Source of the DNA: Ferrovibrio sp046294345
GTDB taxonomy: Bacteria; Pseudomonadota; Alphaproteobacteria; Ferrovibrionales; Ferrovibrionaceae
NCBI GenBank assembly: GCA_046294345.1
Contig: JBKBJT010000028.1
Coordinates: forward strand, 1-45,094
Direction: 5' to 3'
DNA: 45,094 nucleotides
Shown one piece after another: positions 33,713 through 40,214 of the stretch (position 1 is the first letter of the stretch; every line of letters starts with the position of its first letter). The position numbers were made by a program, and so were the translations under genes. The notes beneath the pieces are model-generated. The model saw only the letters and a program-made list of their open reading frames with translations, was not told where the DNA came from and made no database searches.

Positions 33713-33826
33713 CCTCGGCGTTGCACGCCGGCAGGCGGCTGCTACGATCCGGCCATGGCGGCCCGATTCGCGGCTGCGTTGTGTGGGTTAACCATTCCTT
33801 TGCCGCTTTGCGCTAGTCACCGCAGC

Positions 33827-34357
33827 ATGCTGCCGCGTTTCGCCCTTGTCCTGCTTCTGTCGCTGGTTGCCCTGGCTGCTGCGCCGGCCCCGGCGGAAGC
33901 TTCCGACACGGTATCGCCGGTGGCAGATAAAGGCGCCGATTCCGGCCTGCCGCTGCCGCGTTTCGTCAGCCTCGCCGCCGACAAGGTGAATGCCCGCACC
34001 GGGCCGGGTTCGCGTTACCCCATCGCCTGGCAATACCAGCGCCGCGGCCTGCCGGTGGAGGTGGTGGCGGAATACGAATACTGGCGCCGCATCCGCGACC
34101 ATGACGGCACCGAGACCTGGGTGCACAAGAACCTGACCTCGGGCAAGCGTTTCGCCGTGGTGGACGGCACGGTGCGCAACCTGTTCAAGAAACCCGACAC
34201 GGCCGCCGACGTGCTGCTGACCGCCGAGCCCGGCGTGATGGCACGGCTACGCAAATGCCCCGATGTGGCCTGGTGCCAGGTGGAGATCGCCGGCACGCGC
34301 GGCTGGATGCCGCGCAGCCATCTCTGGGGCCTGTATCCCGACGAAGTCTTCGACTGA
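33827..34357 (+). CDS. Exported bacterial SH3-domain protein
   Basis: Secreted protein of 176 residues. The signal peptide is LPRFALVLLLSLVALAAAPAPAEA, and the mature part has two SH3b-like modules: KVNARTGPGSRYPIAWQY with EVVAEYEYWRRIRDHDGTETWVH, then GTVRNLFKKPD with WCQVEIAGTRGWMPRSHLWGLYP. Such proteins are common in alphaproteobacteria and are thought to contact peptidoglycan or envelope proteins. ATG 33827 places the signal peptide at the N terminus; ATG 33755 is open in frame but would bury it. It is convergent with nsrR, 3 bases apart. Confidence 0.82.
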   Translation: MLPRFALVLLLSLVALAAAPAPAEASDTVSPVADKGADSGLPLPRFVSLAADKVNARTGPGSRYPIAWQYQRRGLPVEVVAEYEYWRRIRDHDGTETWVHKNLTSGKRFAVVDGTVRNLFKKPDTAADVLLTAEPGVMARLRKCPDVAWCQVEIAGTRGWMPRSHLWGLYPDEVFD

Positions 34358-34360
34358 CGC

Positions 34361-34804
34361 CTAGCTGACGCCGAGCAGCCGGCGCAGGCTGCGCGTGGTG
34401 GCCGGGTTGCCCAGCATGTCGGCCAGCGTGTAGCGGTCGAGCACGGCGAGGAAAGCCTTCACCGCCTCGGCGAAGGGCTGCTTGAGCTGGCAGGCCGGCG
34501 CCAGGCAGCAGGTGTTGCTGGCGCCATCGAAACATTCCACCAGATTGAAATTGTCCTCGGTGGCGCGCACCACGGCGCCGATGGCGATCTGCCCGGCGGC
34601 GCGACTGAGCTGCAGGCCGCCATTGCGGCCGCGCAGACTGTCGACGAAGCCTGTCTGCGCCAGGGTCAGCGCCACCTTCATCAGGTGATGGCGCGAGACG
34701 TCGTAATGCTCGGCGATCTCCTCGATGGTGCAGCGCCGGGCCGGATTCAGGCCCAGATACATCAACATGCGCAGGGCGTAGTCGGTATGCAGCGTCAGAT
34801 GCAT
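34361..34804 (-). CDS. nsrR: Rrf2-family nitric-oxide-sensing repressor NsrR
   Basis: Rrf2 regulator of 147 residues that binds an Fe-S cluster sensitive to nitric oxide and represses NO-detoxification genes. It begins MHLTLHTDYALRMLMYLGL and has the helix-turn-helix AEHYDVSRHHLMKVALTL, followed by GRNGGLQL. Cluster cysteines are C91, C99 or C100, and C105 in the CFDGASNTCCLAPACQLK segment, which matches NsrR rather than IscR or RirA. ATG 34804 is preferred to the frame's 35167, which would run through the divergent fdxA gene. Two NsrR-like boxes lie in the 135-base gap to fdxA. Confidence 0.93.
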   Translation of the reverse strand: MHLTLHTDYALRMLMYLGLNPARRCTIEEIAEHYDVSRHHLMKVALTLAQTGFVDSLRGRNGGLQLSRAAGQIAIGAVVRATEDNFNLVECFDGASNTCCLAPACQLKQPFAEAVKAFLAVLDRYTLADMLGNPATTRSLRRLLGVS

Positions 34805-34845
34805 GGCCAGGGTCGTCCGTGATCCTTGGGCGGGGGGTGCGACAA

Positions 34846-34868
34846 AATATGCATTTAATTTACTTGAT
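34846..34868. promoter_or_regulatory. NsrR-like half box near nsrR
   Basis: The left half contains ATGCATTT, as in the NsrR operator, followed by AATTTACTTGAT; the right half is a poor match. Its centre is 41 bases from the better box at 34887-34909, about four helical turns, and 53 bases from the nsrR start. Autoregulation of nsrR is plausible. Confidence 0.45.
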
Positions 34869-34886
34869 ATCGGCCGGCCGCTCAAT

Positions 34887-34909
34887 ATCATGCATTTTAA
34901 ATACTTCTT
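34887..34909. promoter_or_regulatory. NsrR operator upstream of fdxA-nnrS
   Basis: The 23-base site contains ATGCATTTTAAATACTTCTT and matches the enterobacterial NsrR consensus (AAGATGCATTT, one base, AAATGCATCTT) at most positions. It is 31 bases upstream of the fdxA start, where NsrR binding would block a promoter. This is a site match by eye; binding is inferred from the linked nsrR gene. Confidence 0.72.
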
Positions 34910-34939
34910 TAAAGGCCCCGCCCCCTGGAGGCTTCCCCG

Positions 34940-35281
34940 ATGACCTACGTCGTGACCGAGCAGTGCATCAAGTGCAAGTACATGGATTGCGTCGAAGTCT
35001 GTCCGGTCGACTGCTTCTATGTCGGCGAGAACATGCTGGTGATCAATCCGGACGAATGCATCGATTGCGGCGTCTGCGAGCCGGAATGCCCGGCCGAGGC
35101 CATCCTGCCTGACACCGACCGCCGCACCGATGCCTGGGCCGCCCTCAACCGCGACTACGCCAAGCAATGGCCCAACATCACCCGCAAGGACACCCCGCCC
35201 GAAGACGCCGATGCCTGGCGCGGCGTGGCCGACAAGTTCAGCCGCTTCTTCTCGCCCGAACCCGGAAAGGACCAGTCATGA
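34940..35281 (+). CDS. fdxA: 7Fe ferredoxin (FdxA type)
   Basis: Ferredoxin of 113 residues with one 3Fe-4S and one 4Fe-4S cluster. Cysteines C9, C17 and C50 suit the 3Fe cluster; C21, C40, C43 and C46 the 4Fe cluster (CIDCGVCEPECP). The 55-residue C-terminal extension (NRDYAKQWPNITRKDTPPED) is typical of the FdxA family of proteobacteria. It follows the NsrR box and starts an operon with a small membrane protein and nnrS; the stop overlaps the next start by 4 bases. The role in the NO response is inferred, perhaps electron delivery or cluster repair. Confidence 0.93.
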   Translation: MTYVVTEQCIKCKYMDCVEVCPVDCFYVGENMLVINPDECIDCGVCEPECPAEAILPDTDRRTDAWAALNRDYAKQWPNITRKDTPPEDADAWRGVADKFSRFFSPEPGKDQS

Positions 35282-35706
35282 ACGACATGAGCCTGCATGC
35301 CGGCAGCCTGCCGCACCGCCTGCATAACCGCGCGCCGCAGCTGCATGACAGCCTGCCGCGCGCCGCCTTCGGCATCACGGCCGGCGCCTATGGCCTGATG
35401 CTGCTGGTCTACTGGCTCACCTTCGGCGCCGAGGCCGAGGGCGCGCTGATGGTGGCGATCAGCACCGTCTACGTGACCATGTTCTTCGGCGTGCCCTGGG
35501 TGATGGCGCGCCTGGGTGAAACCATGCTGCGCCAGCGCCATGGCGGCCAAGCCGCGCCGAAACTGGACGATTTCCTGCGGGCCGGCATCCAGACCTGGAC
35601 CGGGCCGATGAGCGGCTGGAGCGCCCTCATCCAGGTGACGCTGATCCCCGTCGGCCTGGCCTTCGCCACGCTGGGCATCTGCATCGCCGTAGCGATGGCG
35701 CGCTGA
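35278..35706 (+). CDS. Small membrane protein of unknown function in the NsrR unit
   Basis: Protein of 142 residues with three hydrophobic segments (about 29-46, 55-75 and 117-140), so an inner-membrane protein. The N terminus is polar and histidine-containing (LPHRLHNRAPQLHDSLP), and a cytoplasmic or periplasmic loop holds LDDFLRAGIQTWTGPMSG. I do not recognise the family. It is sandwiched between fdxA (4-base overlap) and nnrS (5-base gap), so it is expected to be made together with them under NO stress. No catalytic or heme-binding motif can be assigned with confidence. Confidence 0.8.
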   Translation: MNDMSLHAGSLPHRLHNRAPQLHDSLPRAAFGITAGAYGLMLLVYWLTFGAEAEGALMVAISTVYVTMFFGVPWVMARLGETMLRQRHGGQAAPKLDDFLRAGIQTWTGPMSGWSALIQVTLIPVGLAFATLGICIAVAMAR

Positions 35707-35711
35707 TTGCC

Positions 35712-36932
35712 ATGGCCGCCGCCTTCGCCTTGCCGCAGGATCCGCCGCGCCAGGAACCGGCACGGCATCATTGGGCGCTGTTCGCGCTCGGCTTCCGGCC
35801 CTTCTATCTCGCCGGCGCCGCCTATGCCGTGCTGATCCTGCCCTTGTGGCTCGCCGTCTATGGCGGTCATGTCACGCTGCCCGTAGCCGATCCGCTGGCC
35901 TGGCATGGCCATGAGATGCTGTTCGGTTTCGGCGTCGCGATCATCGCCGGCTTCCTGCTGACGGCCGTGCGCAACTGGACCGGCAATGACACGCCCACCG
36001 GCATGCCGCTGGTGTTGCTGGTGCTGGTCTGGCTGGCCGGCCGCGTCGCGCCTTTCCTGCTGCCACCTGGTTTCGCCGCCATGGCCGATCTGGCTTTCCT
36101 GCCCGCCCTGGCCGTTGCCCTGGCGCAGCCGATCTTTCTCATGCGCGTGCGCAAGGCCTCGCAGCGGCCCTGGCTGCCGCTGGTGGTCCTGAGCCTGCTG
36201 ACCATCGCCAACCTGCTGCATCATGCCGGCACACTGGGCTTCTGGGCCGAAGGCATCGCACTCGGCCGGCATCTGGCGCTCGGCGTGGTTGCCATCCTGA
36301 TCGGCGTGATCGCGGCGCGCATCGTGCCCAGCTTCACCATGTCGGGTGCCGGCGTATTCATTCCGGCCGCGCCCCGGCGCGACCGCATCGCGCTGACGGC
36401 GCTGGTGCTGGCCGTGGCGCTGGACGTGGCGGCCGTGCTGTGGCCGGCACCAGCCCCGCTGCTGGTGGCCGCCAATATCGCCGCCGCCCTGCTGCATGCC
36501 AGCCGCCTGCAGCAATGGCATAGCTGGTCGGCGCGTCGTGTACCGCTGCTGGCGATCCTGCATGTCGCCTATCTCTGGCTGCCGCTCAGCTTCGCCCTGC
36601 GCGCCGCCAGCGCATGGAGCGACATGGTGACGCCGGCCATGGCCGATCATGCGCTGGGCGTCGGCGCCATGGCCGGGCTGATGCTGGCGATGATGACGCG
36701 CAGCGCCCTGGGCCATACCGGACGGCCGCTGAAGGCCGGCCCGGTGGAGATCGGCGTCTATGTCGCCATCACGCTGGCCGCTTTGCTGCGGTTCTGCGCG
36801 CTGGTACATCCAGCGCTGCAATGGCCTTTGCTGCTGGCCGCCGGCATCGCCTGGGAAGCAGCATTCGGCCTGTTCCTGCTGCGCTACCTGCCGATCCTGC
36901 TGCGGCCACGCATCGACGGCAAACCGGGCTGA
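35712..36932 (+). CDS. nnrS: NnrS family heme-copper membrane protein
   Basis: Polytopic inner-membrane protein of 406 residues with about twelve hydrophobic segments. The signature LFALGFRPFYLAGAAYAVL and the WHGHEMLFGFGVAIIAGFLLT segment with its histidines (likely heme or copper ligands) identify NnrS. NnrS in Vibrio and Rhodobacter protects against nitric oxide, acting on iron-NO species in the absence of a reductase role of its own. It follows the small membrane protein by 5 bases and is followed by a truncated haemoglobin gene. Regulation by NsrR through the fdxA box is expected. Confidence 0.93.
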   Translation: MAAAFALPQDPPRQEPARHHWALFALGFRPFYLAGAAYAVLILPLWLAVYGGHVTLPVADPLAWHGHEMLFGFGVAIIAGFLLTAVRNWTGNDTPTGMPLVLLVLVWLAGRVAPFLLPPGFAAMADLAFLPALAVALAQPIFLMRVRKASQRPWLPLVVLSLLTIANLLHHAGTLGFWAEGIALGRHLALGVVAILIGVIAARIVPSFTMSGAGVFIPAAPRRDRIALTALVLAVALDVAAVLWPAPAPLLVAANIAAALLHASRLQQWHSWSARRVPLLAILHVAYLWLPLSFALRAASAWSDMVTPAMADHALGVGAMAGLMLAMMTRSALGHTGRPLKAGPVEIGVYVAITLAALLRFCALVHPALQWPLLLAAGIAWEAAFGLFLLRYLPILLRPRIDGKPG

Positions 36933-36962
36933 CCGACTCGTTTATTACTCACCCATCCCCTA

Positions 36963-36968
36963 TATAGT
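36963..36968 (+). promoter_or_regulatory. Candidate -10 element just before the haemoglobin gene
   Basis: TATAGT within CTATATAGTTG lies 7 bases before ATG 36976. The spacing would place transcription start at or next to the ATG, giving a leaderless mRNA. The matching -35 region around 36940 (GTTTAT) is weak, so the gene may instead be transcribed with nnrS. Confidence 0.3.
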
Positions 36969-36975
36969 TGTTGCC

Positions 36976-37494
36976 ATGGCCCATCAGGACGAAACCGACA
37001 GCACATTGGCCGAACGCCAGGCCCGCCGCGCAGCATTGGCGCCGGGCGCGCAGGTCGGCATCGACGAGGCGATGGTGCACAAGATGGTGCACAGCTTCTA
37101 CGGCCGCATCCGCGCGGACGAGCTGCTGGGCCCGATCTTCAACGACGCCATCGCCGAAGAGCGCTGGCCGACCCATCTCGCCAATATGGTGGATTTCTGG
37201 TCGTCGGTGCTGCTGATGACCGGGCGCTATTCCGGCCGGCCGATGGCGGCGCATCTGCTGCTCGATGCGAAACGCGGCGAGCGGCAGATGCCGCGGCTCG
37301 ACCAGCCGCAGTTCGACCGCTGGCTCGAACTGTTCCGCGCCACGGCAGCCGAAGTCTGCCCGCCTGAGGCGGCGGCGCTGTTCGTCAGCCGGGCGGAAAA
37401 GATCGCGCAGTCCTTCGTGATGGGGCTGCGGTTCCAGCGCGGAGAAACGCCCGACTGGCTCGGGCCGGTGCGGAGCGAGCCGACGCGCGGCTGA
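36976..37494 (+). CDS. Group III truncated haemoglobin
   Basis: Heme protein of 172 residues like Campylobacter Ctb. Aligned with Ctb by eye, Y42 is the B10 tyrosine (SFYGRIR), H67 the distal E7 histidine (RWPTHLAN) and H93 the proximal F8 histidine (PMAAHLLL). The FWSSVLLMTGRYSGRPM and FDRWLELF blocks are typical of group III. The N terminus has about 28 extra residues before the globin fold. Such proteins bind oxygen and NO and support resistance to nitrosative stress, which fits its place 43 bases after nnrS. ATG 36976 is the natural start. Confidence 0.92.
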   Translation: MAHQDETDSTLAERQARRAALAPGAQVGIDEAMVHKMVHSFYGRIRADELLGPIFNDAIAEERWPTHLANMVDFWSSVLLMTGRYSGRPMAAHLLLDAKRGERQMPRLDQPQFDRWLELFRATAAEVCPPEAAALFVSRAEKIAQSFVMGLRFQRGETPDWLGPVRSEPTRG

Positions 37495-37496
37495 TC

Positions 37497-38165
37497 TCAG
37501 GCATGCGCCGGTGCGGCATCTTTCGCGTAATGCGTCAGCCGCTTGCCGGGCAGCATCGCATAAGCCGGTTTCCAGCCAGGCAAAGCCGCGATGCGATCGA
37601 GCCAGGCCCGGATCGCGGGATGGCTGGCGCCGAAATCGTAGCCGGTCTCGTCGTTCGGATAATGCAGGTAGGCCATCATCGAAAAGTCGGCCACCGTCGG
37701 GCGCGCGCCGACCACGAAGGCCGAAGCCTGAAGATGCTGTTCCAGGATGGCGAGGAAATCGTCGAGCCGGCGGCGGAAATAGGTCAGCACCTGCGGATTG
37801 GGCTTGGGCGTGAAGCTGCGGTGAAACCGGTAGGTCGCCATGTAGCCGGTGAGCTTGTGGTTGTCCCAGAACAGCCAGCGTAACACTTCATACTTCTCCG
37901 CCGCCGTGTCGCCGCCGAACCTGCCATAGCGTTCGGCAAGCCTGAGCAGGATCGGCGCCGTCTGGGTCAGCTTGACGCCGTCTTCCTCCAGCACCGGAAT
38001 CTCGCCCATCGCGTTGACACTGGCGCGCCATTCCGGCGTGCGCGTGACGCCGCCGCCGAAATCGGTCCAGACCGGCTCGAATTCCTGGCCGCAGAAGACG
38101 AGCATCAGCGCCAGCTTGTAGCTGTTGCCGGATTCCGGGAAGTAATGGAGGCGATAAGCGGGCAT
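37497..38165 (-). CDS. Glutathione S-transferase family protein
   Basis: Protein of 222 residues with a thioredoxin-like N-terminal domain (about 1-80; YRLHYFPESGNSYKLALML, EIPVLEEDGVKLTQTAPILLRL) and an all-helical GST C-terminal domain (VGARPTVADFSMMAYLHYP). The glutathione-site serine or tyrosine is probably within YFPESGNSYK. ATG 38165 is chosen since GGAG lies six bases upstream. The gene is divergent from a TetR regulator, with a perfect palindrome between them, so the two are probably linked in a regulatory unit, for example for a xenobiotic. The substrate is unknown. It converges on the haemoglobin gene. Confidence 0.87.
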   Translation of the reverse strand: MPAYRLHYFPESGNSYKLALMLVFCGQEFEPVWTDFGGGVTRTPEWRASVNAMGEIPVLEEDGVKLTQTAPILLRLAERYGRFGGDTAAEKYEVLRWLFWDNHKLTGYMATYRFHRSFTPKPNPQVLTYFRRRLDDFLAILEQHLQASAFVVGARPTVADFSMMAYLHYPNDETGYDFGASHPAIRAWLDRIAALPGWKPAYAMLPGKRLTHYAKDAAPAHA

Positions 38166-38203
38166 TGACATCTCCGCGTTAAGAACGTTTGATCCATAAA
38201 TAA

Positions 38204-38215
38204 GAACATATGTTC
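38204..38215. promoter_or_regulatory. Perfect 12-base palindrome, likely TetR operator
   Basis: GAACATATGTTC, self-complementary, lies 19 bases before the tetR start and 38 bases before the gst start. A degenerate half (AAGAACGTTT) occurs 23 bases to the left. Placement in a divergent tetR/target gap is typical for an autoregulatory operator. Confidence 0.6.
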
Positions 38216-38234
38216 CGTATGGAGTCCATAGGAC

Positions 38235-38825
38235 ATGAACGACGGCAACGAGATCACCGCGCGCCAACGGCCGCTGATGGAGGCCACCCTGCGCCTCATC
38301 GGCCGCCGCGGCCTGGATGGCGTGACCCACAGGGCGGTCGCGGCCGAGGCGAAGACATCCTTGGGCGCTGTCACCCATCACTTCAGATCGCGCGATGCGC
38401 TGATCGAGGCAGCTCTGCGCCATGCTCTCGCCCGCGAGACCGGCCGGCTCCGTGCGCTTGCGCTGGGCCTTCAGGACAAGGCCATCAACGTGGATGCCTG
38501 GATCGAGTCCCTGGTGGTCTGGTATGACCGGGAACTGAAAGCCGATGCCGAGATGCATATCGCCTGCTACGAGGCTTTCCTGGCGGCAGCCAGAACACCG
38601 CATTATCGGCCTGTCGTGGAGGAGTGGTTCGAAACCTGGCGCCGCAGCGCTCAGTTGGCGCTTGCTGCGGCCGGCTCATCCGATCCGCGACGTCACGCCG
38701 AGCTTTTCGTCTCCGCGCTGATCGGTCTGGTGTTCAGGCAGCTCGCCGCGCCGCGCCGCGCATTCCGACGCGAAACCATCTCCGTGCTGGCGGAGCTTGT
38801 CTCCCGCCTGTTGCAGCGAGGCTAG
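38235..38825 (+). CDS. TetR/AcrR family transcriptional regulator
   Basis: Regulator of 196 residues. The N-terminal domain is a TetR helix-turn-helix: QRPLMEATLRLIGRRGLDGVT, then HRAVAAEAKTSLGAVTHHFRSRDALIEAAL (with the usual recognition-helix pattern). The C-terminal part is helical and ligand-binding, with no sequence hint of the ligand. It is divergent from the GST gene and overlaps the PPOX gene by 4 bases at its 3' end. It probably represses itself and the GST through the palindrome at 38204. Confidence 0.93.
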   Translation: MNDGNEITARQRPLMEATLRLIGRRGLDGVTHRAVAAEAKTSLGAVTHHFRSRDALIEAALRHALARETGRLRALALGLQDKAINVDAWIESLVVWYDRELKADAEMHIACYEAFLAAARTPHYRPVVEEWFETWRRSAQLALAAAGSSDPRRHAELFVSALIGLVFRQLAAPRRAFRRETISVLAELVSRLLQRG

Positions 38826-39430
38826 TAAAGCCGCGATCGGTAACTTTCCTGCAGGTTCGCGTCTGCCGCTTCGGCATCGAGGCCGGCGACCTGGTCGGCG
38901 ATGATGCGGCCGAGCGTCGGAAAGTTTTCACGCGCGATATGCTTCTGCGGGTTCCACAGATCCGAACGGATCAGCGCCTTGCCGCAATGGAAATAGACCT
39001 CGCGCACGCTGATCTCCAGCGCTGACGTGGGCACTTTGCCCTGCGCCGTGAGCGACTGCAGCTTTTCCGCATCGGCGATCACCTTTGCCGTGCCGTTGAC
39101 GCGCAGGGTCTCGTTGATCCCTGGGACCAGAAACAGCAGCCCGACGTCGGGCGAGGCGACGACATTGCGTAGACTGTCGATCAGGTTGTTGCCGCGCCGG
39201 TCGGGCAGCAGCAGGGTGACATCATCCACCACCTGCACGAAGCCCGGCGCATCGCCGCGCGGCGAGGCATCGCTGCCGTCCGGGCCACACGTCGCCAGCA
39301 CCGCAAAAGGCGACAGCGCGATGAAGGCGCGCGCGTGTTTGTCGAGCCGGGACAGGATCTTCTTCTGCACCAGTTCGCTGGGCTGGTCGTAGCAGTCGCG
39401 CAGGTCGGATTCGGATGTGAGTACGGTCAT
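38822..39430 (-). CDS. FMN-binding pyridoxamine 5'-phosphate oxidase-like protein
   Basis: Protein of 202 residues with the split beta-barrel PPOX fold, of the MSMEG_1061-type subfamily: KHARAFIALSPFAVLATCGPDGSDASPRGDAPGF, LLLPDRRGNNLIDSLRNV and LLFLVPGINETLRVNGTAKV are its signatures. It should bind FMN or F420-like flavin, with no known reaction for the subfamily. It overlaps the 3' end of tetR by 4 bases tail to tail. The start is ATG 39430, with AAGGA-like sequence upstream. A role in detoxification beside the GST is possible but unproved. Confidence 0.87.
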   Translation of the reverse strand: MTVLTSESDLRDCYDQPSELVQKKILSRLDKHARAFIALSPFAVLATCGPDGSDASPRGDAPGFVQVVDDVTLLLPDRRGNNLIDSLRNVVASPDVGLLFLVPGINETLRVNGTAKVIADAEKLQSLTAQGKVPTSALEISVREVYFHCGKALIRSDLWNPQKHIARENFPTLGRIIADQVAGLDAEAADANLQESYRSRLY

Positions 39431-39481
39431 GCCAGAGATTCCTTTCTGTAAAGGACTCTATCCCGGCCCATACCAACTGTC

Positions 39482-39556
39482 ATGGCCGGGCTTGGCCCGG
39501 CCATCCACGCATTCTCCGATGCCGAAGACGTGGATGCCCGGCACAAGGCCGGGCAT
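39482..39556. repeat. REP-like repetitive palindromic element
   Basis: Two strong hairpins lie in the gap between the PPOX and DUF3501 genes. The first is ATGGCCGGGC / GCCCGGCCAT with a TTG loop (39482-39504). The second is ATGCCCGGC / GCCGGGCAT with loop ACAAG (39534-39556). ATCCACG (39503-39509) pairs with CGTGGAT (39529-39535) across the middle. The unit strongly resembles the widespread alphaproteobacterial extragenic repeat built on 'GCCCGGC...GCCGGGC ATGACG'. The core GTGGATGCCCGGC is probably repeated elsewhere in the genome. It may also end transcription from both sides. Confidence 0.75.
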
Positions 39557-39566
39557 GACGAAAACT

Positions 39567-40163
39567 TTAAGCGAAATCCTTTGCCAGGCTTTCACGCACG
39601 GCTTCCGGCATCACGGCAATATGGCCGTAATGGGGATGCTCGACGGCCAGCAGCACGCGGGTGCCGGGTTTGCGGAATTCGGCGACCTGCTCGGCCGTGA
39701 AGGGGAAACGCAGGAAATGCACGCTAGAGGTCTTGCCGTCCTCGCGGTTGCGTTCGGCATCGTCTTCCGGCACGGCGCGGATCTTGTGGCCGGCGAATTC
39801 CAGCATCACAGTCTGGTCGATATTGGTGAGCTGGGCCAGCACGACGGGCCGGCGCACCGCGTCCTCGATCTCGATCATGAAGGTGGCGACCAGCTCGCGG
39901 CCCTTCGGAACCAGCGGCTCGTAGGCCCGCAGCTCGTCTTCCAGCTGTTCGGCGCCGCCCTTTTCGATGAACAGCATCTCCTGGATCTGCCACCACATGG
40001 TGGCGTAATTCTCGAAATAGAAGGTGCAGAACGGGCCGACGCCGACGCGGCGGTTCTTCTTGATGGCCACCACTTCGGCGCGCTTGTCCTTGCGCACCTT
40101 CACGAACTCGTCGAGCGGCAGGATATCGGCGTGGGTGATAGTGGTCTTCAGGGTCATGTACAT
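39567..40163 (-). CDS. DUF3501 family protein
   Basis: Protein of 198 residues matching DUF3501: ILPLDEFVKVRKDKRAEVVAIKK at the N terminus and RRVGVGPFCTFYFENYATMWWQIQEML follow the family pattern. No catalytic motif is known. It is soluble, and the histidines in EHPHYGHIAVMP near the C terminus could bind metal. It is the last gene of the rubrerythrin/Fe-S oxidoreductase/DUF3501 run, a grouping found in many proteobacteria. ATG 40163 or 40157 are equivalent starts, with AAGGA four bases before the first. It starts 52 bases after the oxidoreductase. Confidence 0.85.
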   Translation of the reverse strand: MYMTLKTTITHADILPLDEFVKVRKDKRAEVVAIKKNRRVGVGPFCTFYFENYATMWWQIQEMLFIEKGGAEQLEDELRAYEPLVPKGRELVATFMIEIEDAVRRPVVLAQLTNIDQTVMLEFAGHKIRAVPEDDAERNREDGKTSSVHFLRFPFTAEQVAEFRKPGTRVLLAVEHPHYGHIAVMPEAVRESLAKDFA

Positions 40164-40214
40164 GTCATCCTTCCGAAAGCGCGAAGCCCCTCCGCCCCTT
40201 CAGCAAAACACTTC

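Noticed and set aside
34861..34892. TTGATAT ... AATATCA inverted repeat considered as an FNR/Dnr box
   Set aside because: The half sites are too far apart (about 14 bases rather than 4) for an FNR-type dimer; the overlapping NsrR-like sites explain the region better.
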